Assembly: GCA_023388205.1 (NCBI GenBank)
Contig: JAEWGS010000116.1
Span: forward strand, 1-8,917
Origin: Bacillota bacterium
Lineage (GTDB): Bacteria > Bacillota > Clostridia > Saccharofermentanales > Fastidiosipilaceae
Direction of reading: 5' to 3'
Length of the DNA stretch: 8,917 nucleotides
Part shown: piece after piece, positions 1 to 5,247 of the stretch
How the letters are laid out: every line of letters starts with the position of its first letter
Numbering within the stretch: the first letter of the stretch is position 1
Notes under the pieces: model-generated
Seen by the model: only the letters and a program-made list of their open reading frames with translations
Database searches by the model: none
What the model was told of the DNA's origin: nothing
Made by a program: the position numbers and the translations under genes

Positions 1-74
1 ATTATGTTCATTGGATCGATGCTAAATTAGGAAAAAATTATTGCCTTGATTTTCTCGAAAAGGCTTGCTTCTAA
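1..74 (+). CDS. miaA: 3' end of a gene, probably miaA (tRNA dimethylallyltransferase), cut by the window edge
   Basis: An open frame (codons from base 3) runs in from the left edge and ends at TAA 72-74, giving 23 residues starting YVHWIDAKL and ending FLEKACF. A Trp-Ile/Leu-Asp motif followed by a short acidic/hydrophobic helix resembles the extreme C-terminus of MiaA in Gram-positive bacteria, which follows the conserved RRYAKRQ-TWF block (outside the window). MiaA transfers a dimethylallyl group to A37 of tRNAs reading UNN codons. The call rests on this short tail plus the next gene being Hfq-like, since miaA-hfq is a widespread gene order. No catalytic residue is visible, so it could be the end of another protein. 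Confidence 0.45.
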   Translation, partial: YVHWIDAKLGKNYCLDFLEKACF

Positions 75-281
75 ATCGTCAACATTCAATAAAACTATCG
101 TTTTTGGTAAATCTTCAATCAGTCCAGATGGCATAAACTCAAATTCAAGCAAATAAAAATCGAGAAAAAACTTCTTTAAAATCGATTGATTTACGGTTGT
201 TTTTTCTTATTCCAAGTCGCATTTTAGGTGCAAACAAACATGCTGTACATTCAAGTGACTTTTCTCATGAATGCAGCAAGC

Positions 282-288
282 AAGGAGG
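282..288 (+). promoter_or_regulatory. Ribosome binding site that sets the start of the Hfq-like gene
   Basis: AAGGAGG at 282-288 is a near-perfect anti-16S match, four bases before GTG 293. The frame stays open upstream to a TTG at 197, but that codon has no purine-rich site before it, so GTG 293 is the better start. The spacer is slightly short. Confidence 0.7.
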
Positions 289-292
289 ACTT

Positions 293-1240
293 GTGGATAA
301 GAAGGGAAAAGGGAAATTTGCCCGCAAACTGATCCGGGTGCTCAGCCAAACTGAAGCATCTTCGACACAAACTTCAAATAGTTTATGGAGACATATTCCT
401 CATTGGAAAATTGATGAGTTTTTCGATGAAGAATCCGTTCAAGCCTTGAGTGAGATTCCTATTCGAAAAAACATTCGAAAGAATATTCAAAAAAGCGTTC
501 AAAAAGACGTTCGAAAAAACGTTCAAAATGCAAAGGGTAAGCGCAAGAAAAATTCTGATACGAAGTCTAAATATTCATGCATCGAAGATCCAAATCGATC
601 TAAACAGGGAGGCGGGGGAACGGCTTCTTGGTACGCCTACTTCGATCCTTATTTAATGAAAGAAGAGGATTTGAAAAAGCTCCGTGAAATATTTAATTTT
701 GACGAAATTCTCGCAGATCTCAAGAAGCTGAGGTCTGATCCAAACTTTGGAAAAACAAATCAGCCTCTGTGTCCTATTAAAGTTCAGATGGCGAAAGAAC
801 GCGCGCTTGAAAGAGCTGCCAATCGAGCTTATGCAGCCAAACGCCGAAGAGAAAAAGAGAAGAACAAGAAATTTCATCTCAGTCCTGAAAATGAAATGTT
901 CGTTGAATTTTGGGAAGCTAAGCCTGGACGCACGATGTTGATGTCCTATCTCAGAGAATGTCAGGCAAAAGGGACAACTTTGGAGTTTTATCTCGCTGAC
1001 GATTATTTTTGTGTCGGGCCGATCGTCTACTTTGATAATCTTCAGGTCATCGTTCAAGGCGTGACGGATATTTATCACATTCCGCTTTGTCGCATTGTCC
1101 AAATTGTGCCGCCAAGTATCCCAAAGGAAAGAAAGCCCATCTATTCCATCATTCAAAAGCCAAAGCCTGATCTTTGGGAAGCTTGCCCCGATTCTGTCGA
1201 CTATGAAAGATGTGTGCCTGAAAAACCTGCGCAAATTTAA
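293..1240 (+). CDS. Hfq-like (Sm-fold) protein with a long basic N-terminal extension
   Basis: From GTG 293 the product has 315 residues. Roughly residues 213-274 resemble Hfq: a helix-like start (LMSYLREC), a strand with hydrophobic alternation (LEFYL), the Sm1 pattern ending G-x-I-x-x-FDN-x-x-V-I-V (FDN at 247-249), then IYH (260-262) and a closing strand ending IVPP, where Hfq has IYKHAIST and a Pro. Normal Hfq has about 70-100 residues, so some 210 residues precede the domain and about 40 follow. The N-terminal part is basic: an in-frame 4-residue repeat (57-80), a Gly run (106-109) and a Lys/Arg helix (about 175-194). Hfq residues for uridine binding (second Phe of FDxF, the KH of YKH) are not conserved: Leu follows FDN and His-Ile follows Tyr. 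The probable miaA upstream matches usual hfq placement. Function is inferred: RNA binding, perhaps an atypical Hfq. A chance Sm resemblance cannot be excluded without a profile search. Confidence 0.65.
   Translation: MDKKGKGKFARKLIRVLSQTEASSTQTSNSLWRHIPHWKIDEFFDEESVQALSEIPIRKNIRKNIQKSVQKDVRKNVQNAKGKRKKNSDTKSKYSCIEDPNRSKQGGGGTASWYAYFDPYLMKEEDLKKLREIFNFDEILADLKKLRSDPNFGKTNQPLCPIKVQMAKERALERAANRAYAAKRRREKEKNKKFHLSPENEMFVEFWEAKPGRTMLMSYLRECQAKGTTLEFYLADDYFCVGPIVYFDNLQVIVQGVTDIYHIPLCRIVQIVPPSIPKERKPIYSIIQKPKPDLWEACPDSVDYERCVPEKPAQI
461..532 (+). repeat. Six 12-bp tandem repeats inside the Hfq-like gene
   Basis: Six consecutive 12-bp units begin at 461, 473, 485, 497, 509 and 521. The consensus is RTTCRAAAAAAC, and the last unit is degenerate. 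Because 12 is divisible by 3, each unit adds four residues: I/V-R/Q-K-N/S/D. Together they form a Lys/Arg/Gln-rich segment (residues 57-80 from GTG 293). Changes in copy number would keep the frame. Confidence 0.85.
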
Positions 1241-1334
1241 GGGAGTGTAGACTCAAGCAAATTAAACCGCAAGCACAGAATAAAATAGAGAAATCAAAAG
1301 CAAACAGGACTATAAAAGGATGAGTCTTGTAAGA

Positions 1335-1385
1335 AGGCGCCCCTACATTTGTAATGAGGCGCCTTTACATTTTGCAAGGAGGCGC
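1335..1385 (+). repeat. Three AGGCGC direct repeats at 22/23-bp spacing upstream of the small membrane protein gene
   Basis: AGGCGC occurs at 1335, 1357 and 1380, with partly shared flanks (CTACATTTGTAA and TTACATTTTGCAA follow copies 1 and 2). Spacing of 22 and 23 bp is about two helical turns, so the copies lie on nearly the same DNA face. The first two contain GGCGCC; AAGGCGCC 1334-1341 and GGCGCCTT 1358-1365 also form an 8-bp inverted repeat. The third copy lies between the -35 and -10 of the candidate promoter. A protein-binding array is possible; this is an inference. Confidence 0.65.
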
Positions 1386-1400
1386 TTCTATAGGTATACT
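1372..1400 (+). promoter_or_regulatory. Candidate sigma-70-type promoter for the small membrane protein gene
   Basis: TTGCAA (1372-1377), a 17-bp spacer, then TATACT (1395-1400). The expected start of transcription is near 1407, giving a leader of about 27 bases before TTG 1434. The -10 matches consensus at 5 of 6 positions and the -35 at 4 of 6. Confidence 0.5.
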
Positions 1401-1433
1401 GATAACTTGATTTTATAGGGAGTGAGGAGAGAT

Positions 1434-1883
1434 TTGGCCTTTATGAAAAAGCCCCGTCGCGTCGATAACACCCAAGATAATCCATATCATCTCAATGCGA
1501 AGTCGAGCCAGACCGACGCAAGCTCCCCCTCTCGTGGAGCGCTCGTTCAGATGACAGAAAAAGAGCAAGACCAGTGGGAGCAAGCTATTGCAGCTTATGA
1601 TCAGATGCTCGAATCCAAGGAAACCCCGTCGGATCCACAAAGTCTCAATCTTATTCACAAGCCCTTCATTCGTCTGCGCCGCATCGGTCGGGCCAAAGAA
1701 TATGTCTACTCCGGACAGATCACGCTTGAACAAGCGCGTCAGCGCCGCCAAAAAGAGCGGATTAAGTCTCGGTATTGGCATGTCACAATTTGCATTGCCG
1801 TTCTGATTGCTATTTTGTTCCTGATTTACAAGGCACATCCGCTGCAGCGTTTGCAAGAACTGCTTTTCATTTTAGGCTACTAA
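1434..1883 (+). CDS. Small single-pass membrane protein, unrecognised family
   Basis: I do not recognise this protein. From TTG 1434 it has 149 residues. The start is set by AGGAG at 1425-1429, four bases upstream; ATG 1443 (three codons later) and GTG 1422 are alternatives. Residues 1-35 are polar and basic. About residues 42-62 look like an acidic helix (EKEQDQWEQAIAAYDQ). About residues 76-114 are rich in Arg/Lys and predicted helical. One hydrophobic segment lies near 116-133 (HVTICIAVLIAILFLIY), followed by a 16-residue tail. The basic stretch just before it suggests the N-terminus faces the cytoplasm, close to a C-tail-anchored layout. There is no signal peptide. It follows the Hfq-like gene by about 190 bp, apparently with its own promoter, and faces the recombinase gene. 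The antisense frame over the same DNA has no start signals and was rejected. Confidence 0.7.
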   Translation: MAFMKKPRRVDNTQDNPYHLNAKSSQTDASSPSRGALVQMTEKEQDQWEQAIAAYDQMLESKETPSDPQSLNLIHKPFIRLRRIGRAKEYVYSGQITLEQARQRRQKERIKSRYWHVTICIAVLIAILFLIYKAHPLQRLQELLFILGY

Positions 1884-1902
1884 ACTTAGGAAAACTGGCC
1901 TC

Positions 1903-1980
1903 ATTTAAGCGCTCTATTTATGTGGCCTATTTAGGTGCTTTATTGAAGCGTTCCATTTAGGCGCTTTATTTAATTAAAGT
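1903..1980. repeat. 13-bp-period tandem repeat between two convergent genes
   Basis: Units start at 1903, 1916, 1929, 1942, 1955 and 1968, exactly 13 bp apart. The consensus is close to ATTTAGGCGCTTT; the sixth unit keeps only ATTTA. Each of the first five ends in a pyrimidine-rich triplet and has a GC-rich core. The array fills most of the gap between the stop at 1883 and the recombinase stop at 1996. No terminator-like hairpin with a T-run was found here for either gene. Confidence 0.8.
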
Positions 1981-1995
1981 TCATCCCGCAAGGAT

Positions 1996-3168
1996 TCAGT
2001 CGCCTTTTTTCTGTCGCCCCGTGGATTTTTTAGCCGGGGAAGATTTTCTCTTAGTCGAAGTCGTCGAGGTCGTCGAAGTCGGGGGAGACGAAGCTGAATC
2101 GGATTTTGTCGTTTTGGCACGCTGACTTGCACCGATTCTTGTCTCTTCGTTTGCTTGAATTTTAGCCAGAGGATTTTGTGCCATGGCCTCATATTTTTGT
2201 TGATCACTCACATGGGTGTAAATCTCCGTTGTCGCAACAGATTCATGGCCCAAGATCCCTTGCAAGGTACGAATATCGATATGTCCATGTTGGAACATCA
2301 AAGTCGCCGCAGTATGTCGTAATTTATGGGGCGAAAAACGACGTGTGTCTAAGCCAGCTTGGCCAATGCGTTGTTTTACCATGTGCTGCACGCTGGAATG
2401 GGCCATTCGTCGCCCCTGTTTTGAAATAAAAAGCGCGCGTTCATGAGGATCTTTGGTCTCTATTTTTTCTCGCGCGAGGAGCCAATCTTGCAAAGCTTGG
2501 GTTACTGCGACATTGAGATAAATCTTACGCTCTTTATTTCCTTTGCCGATGACGCGCAACTCTTCGTCGTGAATATCTTGGATATCTAGGGCACACAATT
2601 CGGCCAAACGCATGCCGCAATTTAGGAACATCATCAGAATGCAAAAATCCCGCTTGGCCATCCAATTATGAGGATCTGCCAATTCATCAGATAAACTTTT
2701 AAGCAGCATGACACTCTCATCTAGGTCGAGATAGACGGGGAGTCGTTTCGCAATTTTGGGCGTTTCTAGGCTGTGCGTTGGGTCGGTTTTAATGATGTGC
2801 AATTTCTCGGTAAGGTAATTAAAGAAGCGCCTCAATGAAGATACTTTTCTCGCGCGACTCGCCGCAGAGCTCCTTTTTTGTCCCATGAGATAATTGAGAT
2901 AACTATATAGATCAACCAGCTTAACTTCTTGTAAGATGGCATCATCAATCACTCGATAATCGATAAGTTCATCGCTGATATCTTCATTCACGTAATGATG
3001 AGTTCTCAGATAAAAATTAAAGAAGGCCAAAATATCTTTGCGATACTCTTTGATGGTCAGCGGTGAGCGCCCTAAAACAGCACCCATATACGCACAATAA
3101 TCCTCCAAAGCCAAAAAACTGTGTCGCTGATCTGGATCATGTCTTCTGCGATCGCTACTTCGTTTCAT
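1996..3168 (-). CDS. Tyrosine site-specific recombinase, XerC/XerD family
   Basis: The product has 390 residues; Xer proteins usually have about 300. An N-terminal SAM-like DNA-binding domain covers about 18-125 (SPLTIKEYRKDILAFFNFY; SSLRRFFNYL). The catalytic domain covers about 140-335 and holds the full set: Arg187 (CGMRLAE), Lys209 (GKGNKER), His281 and Arg284 (HKLRHTAAT), His308 (LGHES) and nucleophile Tyr317 (IYTHV). Such enzymes break and rejoin DNA through a 3'-phosphotyrosine. The length and motifs fit chromosomal Xer-type enzymes better than phage integrases. After about 340 there is a Ser/Thr/Lys-rich tail of about 50 residues, including TSTTSTTST, probably disordered and DNA-contacting. 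ATG 3168 is preceded by GAGAGG (3174-3179) five bases away. No phage, transposon or cassette genes lie nearby. Whether it resolves chromosome dimers or acts on another site cannot be told. Confidence 0.9.
   Translation of the reverse strand: MKRSSDRRRHDPDQRHSFLALEDYCAYMGAVLGRSPLTIKEYRKDILAFFNFYLRTHHYVNEDISDELIDYRVIDDAILQEVKLVDLYSYLNYLMGQKRSSAASRARKVSSLRRFFNYLTEKLHIIKTDPTHSLETPKIAKRLPVYLDLDESVMLLKSLSDELADPHNWMAKRDFCILMMFLNCGMRLAELCALDIQDIHDEELRVIGKGNKERKIYLNVAVTQALQDWLLAREKIETKDPHERALFISKQGRRMAHSSVQHMVKQRIGQAGLDTRRFSPHKLRHTAATLMFQHGHIDIRTLQGILGHESVATTEIYTHVSDQQKYEAMAQNPLAKIQANEETRIGASQRAKTTKSDSASSPPTSTTSTTSTKRKSSPAKKSTGRQKKGD
2054..2080 (-). repeat. Three 9-bp repeats coding the Thr/Ser tail of the recombinase
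   Basis: On the plus strand GTCGAAGTC (2054-2062), GTCGAGGTC (2063-2071) and GTCGAAGTC (2072-2080) lie in tandem. On the coding strand they give the Ser-Thr-Thr repetition near residues 364-372. The period preserves the frame. Confidence 0.8.
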
Positions 3169-3192
3169 AAATACCTCTCAATATCTTCTCCC

Positions 3193-3221
3193 ATTGTAAA
3201 AGAAGGAGGAACGGAGTCCAA
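3193..3221 (-). promoter_or_regulatory. Candidate promoter for the recombinase gene
   Basis: On the minus strand TTGGAC (3221-3216), a 17-bp spacer and TACAAT (3198-3193) lie just upstream of the gene, with an expected transcript start near 3186. The -10 is good (5 of 6); the -35 is weak (3 of 6). Confidence 0.4.
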
Positions 3222-3335
3222 TAAGCGAATAAAAAGATCCGCGAAAATTTTGAAATAAGCATTTAATTAAAGCTCCTTTGGAGGGGTGCTGTTGGAAGAG
3301 TGCTGTGGTATATTCAGGGAGCGTTAAGAGCGTGC

Positions 3336-3394
3336 GAAAAGAGAGAGAAAATAAGAGAAAAAAGAGAAAAAAATAGAGAAGAAACAGGGAAGAG
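3336..3394 (+). repeat. Polypurine (GA-rich) tract in the presumed asd leader
   Basis: In 59 bases only three are pyrimidines (3352, 3374, 3385). The tract is built of loosely repeated AGAGAAAA-type blocks. Depending on where asd transcription starts, it may be in the 5' untranslated RNA. Purine (A-R) repeats are the kind of sequence bound by the distal face of Gram-positive Hfq. Relevance here is an inference. Confidence 0.6.
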
Positions 3395-3519
3395 CTTCGG
3401 TCCATATTAAGATGCAAATTGATCGATACAAATGAAGCCCGAAAATCGATTAATGTGCTAAATTTTCTAGTCATTGACTGAATTCTACCTATTCTTGAAT
3501 TTATTCCGAGGAGGACATC

Positions 3520-4593
3520 ATGAAGCGAGTTGGTATTATTGGAGCAAGTGGTTACGTCGGACAACGTTTTGTATCTTTACTTCAGGAGCATCCATTTTTT
3601 CAAATCGAAAAGATCGCAGCATCTTCTCGTTCAGCCGGACACAGCTACAGAGAGGTGATTGAAGGTAGGCGCGTCCCCAATTTGCCTTCACTGAACGCAG
3701 ATGTGCTGAACTTGACCATGCAAGATCTAACTGATTTGGATCAATTTTGCGAAGGCTTAGACCTCGTTTTTTGTGCGGTCAATATGCCTAAAGCTGAAAT
3801 AAATGAATTAGAAGCACAAATCGCCAAAAGGGAAGTCGTGGTGGTTTCAAACAATTCAGCAGGTCGCTTAGTCGAAGATATTCCGATGATTATCCCAGAA
3901 ATTAACGCGGCGCACCTAGAGATTGCAACGGTACAAAAAAAGCGTTTAGGAACGCGCAAAGGTTTCGTCGTATGTAAGCCAAATTGTTCCATTCAATCCT
4001 ACGTTCCAGCCCTTACTGCCTTGAGAGGCTTTGGCCCCAAAACAGTATTTGTTTCTACCTATCAAGCCATTTCTGGCGCAGGGAAGACTTTCGAGAGTAT
4101 GCCCGAAATTGTCGGTAATCTCATCCCTTTCATTTCAGGAGAAGAGCAAAAAAGTGAAGAAGAGCCGCTCAAAATTTGGGGACACATTGAAGGGGATCAT
4201 GTAAAAAAAGCTCAAGTACCACTCATTTCTGCACAGTGCTACCGCGTCCCAGTTCAAGAAGGGCATACAGCAGCCGTCTCTGTTGCCTTTGAAAAAAAGC
4301 CGAGTCAAGCTGCCATTTTAGAGGCCTTTGATCGATTTAACGAAAACTTACTGACACAAGGTCTGCCATCGGCGCCCCAAAAATTCATTCACTATTACGA
4401 AGAAGAACAAAGACCTCAACCCGCACTTGATGCACTCAAAGATAAAGGAATGGCCATTCACATTGGGCGACTGAGAGAAGATCCTATTTTGGATTATAAG
4501 TTTTGCTGCTTGACCCACAACACTTTGAGAGGAGCTGCAGGTGGTGCTGTGCTGACCGCTGAGCTCTTGCATCAGCAAGGCTACTTAGATTAA
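3520..4593 (+). CDS. asd: Aspartate-semialdehyde dehydrogenase, archaeal/fungal-type
   Basis: The enzyme reduces L-aspartyl-4-phosphate to aspartate semialdehyde with NADPH, the branch point for lysine/diaminopimelate, threonine and methionine; it is cytosolic. The 357 residues match the family length. The Rossmann nucleotide-binding motif is GASGYVG (8-14), followed by SSRSAG (35-40). SNNSAG (110-115) and DIPMIIPEIN (120-129) are typical of the archaeal/fungal branch. Catalytic Cys156 lies in KPNCSIQS, SGAG at 185-188 is a substrate loop, Arg242 (CYRVPV) probably binds substrate, and His249 (EGHTAAVS) is the acid/base. The C-terminal helix LRGAAGGAVLTAELL completes the fold. ATG 3520 has GAGGAGG five bases upstream. 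The gene stands alone: dapA, lysC or hom are not beside it. An intrinsic terminator lies about 150 bp downstream. Confidence 0.95.
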   Translation: MKRVGIIGASGYVGQRFVSLLQEHPFFQIEKIAASSRSAGHSYREVIEGRRVPNLPSLNADVLNLTMQDLTDLDQFCEGLDLVFCAVNMPKAEINELEAQIAKREVVVVSNNSAGRLVEDIPMIIPEINAAHLEIATVQKKRLGTRKGFVVCKPNCSIQSYVPALTALRGFGPKTVFVSTYQAISGAGKTFESMPEIVGNLIPFISGEEQKSEEEPLKIWGHIEGDHVKKAQVPLISAQCYRVPVQEGHTAAVSVAFEKKPSQAAILEAFDRFNENLLTQGLPSAPQKFIHYYEEEQRPQPALDALKDKGMAIHIGRLREDPILDYKFCCLTHNTLRGAAGGAVLTAELLHQQGYLD

Positions 4594-4741
4594 AAGACCA
4601 TCAAACGATTAAGAGTCCCTCAAACGAGGATTAGCCGACCACAGATCGATCAACGTGATTGCCCCAATCGATCGCCGCTTTGAACACTTAGGATTTCTTC
4701 CTCAATCAAGACGGGCCTTTCAAATTTGAAATTCTAAATTG

Positions 4742-4780
4742 AACTCGCCATCTCATCAGGGTGGCGAGTTTTTATTTTTA
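4742..4780 (+). terminator. Rho-independent terminator downstream of asd
   Basis: AACTCGCCA (4742-4750) pairs perfectly with TGGCGAGTT (4762-4770): a 9-bp stem with an 11-base loop. The T-rich tract TTTATTTTTA (4771-4780) follows at once. It lies about 150 bp after the asd stop. Confidence 0.85.
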
Positions 4781-4792
4781 CGCACATCAATT

Positions 4793-4831
4793 TAACTCAT
4801 CGTGCTAACTCATCACGCTAACTCATCGTGC
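4793..4831. repeat. Three 13-bp tandem repeats (TAACTCATCGTGC)
   Basis: The units at 4793-4805 and 4819-4831 are identical; the middle one (4806-4818) differs by two adjacent changes (CATCACGC for CATCGTGC). The period equals that of the array at 1903-1980, but the sequence is different. It starts 12 bases after the asd terminator. Confidence 0.85.
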
Positions 4832-4850
4832 GGGGAAGAGCTCTTTTGTG

Positions 4851-4903
4851 TTTCTCTCTGAGAAATACCCAATTAGAGAAAATAACAGTTTTCTCTAATT
4901 GGG
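4851..4903. repeat. Two adjacent inverted repeats, one with a perfect 15-bp stem
   Basis: TTTCTC (4851-4856) and GAGAAA (4860-4865) form a 6-bp stem with a 3-base loop. Two bases later, 4868-4882 pairs perfectly with 4889-4903: 15 bp, reading CCCAATTAGAGAAAA on the left arm, around a 6-base loop TAACAG. No T-run follows on the plus strand. On the minus strand TATTTCTC follows, a weak terminator tail. It could be a structured RNA, a terminator for leuA read-through, or a protein-binding site. Confidence 0.7.
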
Positions 4904-5073
4904 GGATTCTTGAAAATAAAAGCACAATGATACTCACATCCAGCAAACAACTGATCCTGCGATGCTAATCCAAGAGATCTCTATCCGCTCTGAGACATGC
5001 ACGAAACAAACGCGATGCGTCTTTTATCGAGTTCTTATAATTTTTATTTGTGGGATTGCGCTCTTATTTAGGG

Positions 5074-5118
5074 ACGCTTTTATCTCTTTTAACGCTTTTA
5101 TCTCTTTTATCTCTTTTG
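5074..5118. repeat. 18-bp tandem repeat, 2.5 copies
   Basis: ACGCTTTTATCTCTTTTA occurs at 5074-5091 and identically at 5092-5109, followed by a partial copy TCTCTTTTG at 5110-5118. The strand is pyrimidine-rich. It lies downstream of leuA. Confidence 0.8.
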
Positions 5119-5182
5119 ATGAGATACATTTTTATAGCCGCTCACACGTTGAACTCAAAGCCATGCGCCGAGCGTCTCAATC

Positions 5183-5216
5183 AAAAAACCTCAACGTACT
5201 TAGGCGCCTTAAACGT
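5183..5216 (-). terminator. Possible weak terminator for leuA
   Basis: On the minus strand, an imperfect hairpin joins ACGT arms (5213-5216 and 5194-5197) plus TTA/TAA around AGGCGCC, and a run of six Ts (5188-5183) follows about five bases later. It begins about 30 bp beyond the leuA stop. The stem is short and bulged, so this is tentative. Confidence 0.3.
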
Positions 5217-5247
5217 GATGTGCCCATCTAAATTTCTCAAACTTCTC

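Larger units (their letters stand above)
3169..3519. other. Divergent intergenic region between the recombinase gene and asd
   Basis: This 351-bp gap separates two divergent genes. It holds the candidate recombinase promoter (3193-3221), a TTTAATTAAA palindrome (3262-3271), a polypurine tract (3336-3394) and the asd ribosome binding site GAGGAGG (3508-3514, five bases before ATG 3520). No clear asd promoter is visible: TTGACT at 3474 has no good -10 and would place the start in the ribosome binding site. The conserved cores of the lysine riboswitch and T-box were looked for and not seen. No gene is supported. Confidence 0.6.
4594..5247. other. Repeat-rich intergenic region between convergent asd and leuA
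   Basis: These 654 bp hold no convincing gene. In order: a short inverted repeat (GATCGAT 4644-4650 with ATCGATC 4667-4673), the asd terminator (4742-4780), a 13-bp tandem repeat (4793-4831), two adjacent hairpins (4851-4865, 4868-4903), an 18-bp repeat (5074-5118) and a weak minus-strand terminator-like structure (5183-5216). A short plus-strand open frame at 4962-5231 lacks a ribosome binding site, and the repeat accounts for much of its hydrophobic, Phe/Ile-Ser-rich middle part. Confidence 0.65.

Noticed and set aside
197..292. Upstream extension of the Hfq-like protein to TTG 197
   Set aside because: No ribosome binding site precedes TTG 197, while AAGGAGG sits just before GTG 293.
653..1234. 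Minus-strand open frame across the Hfq-like gene
   Set aside because: It is antisense to a gene with a strong ribosome binding site and recognisable domain; it has no recognisable family.
1335..1385. Possible CRISPR array from the spaced AGGCGC repeats
   Set aside because: The shared part is only about 6-15 bp at 22-bp spacing, with no distinct spacers and no cas genes.
1413..1856. Minus-strand open frame opposite the small membrane protein
   Set aside because: The plus-strand frame has promoter, ribosome binding site and a coherent membrane protein layout; the antisense frame does not.
1996..3168. Prophage or integron integrase
   Set aside because: No phage genes, attC-like cassettes or tRNA attachment site are seen; motifs and size fit the Xer group.
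3202..3208. AAGGAGG on the plus strand as a start site for a small gene
   Set aside because: No start codon lies at a suitable distance, and no open frame follows.
3169..3519. Lysine riboswitch or T-box controlling asd
   Set aside because: The conserved cores of those elements and a terminator before asd were not found.
3178..3564. Minus-strand open frame upstream of the recombinase
   Set aside because: It overlaps the asd start and the polypurine tract; its hydrophobic sequence is simply the complement of that tract.
4962..5231. Short plus-strand frame with a hydrophobic segment
   Set aside because: No ribosome binding site. The 18-bp repeat accounts for much of its hydrophobic middle section, and the C-terminal third is unremarkable.
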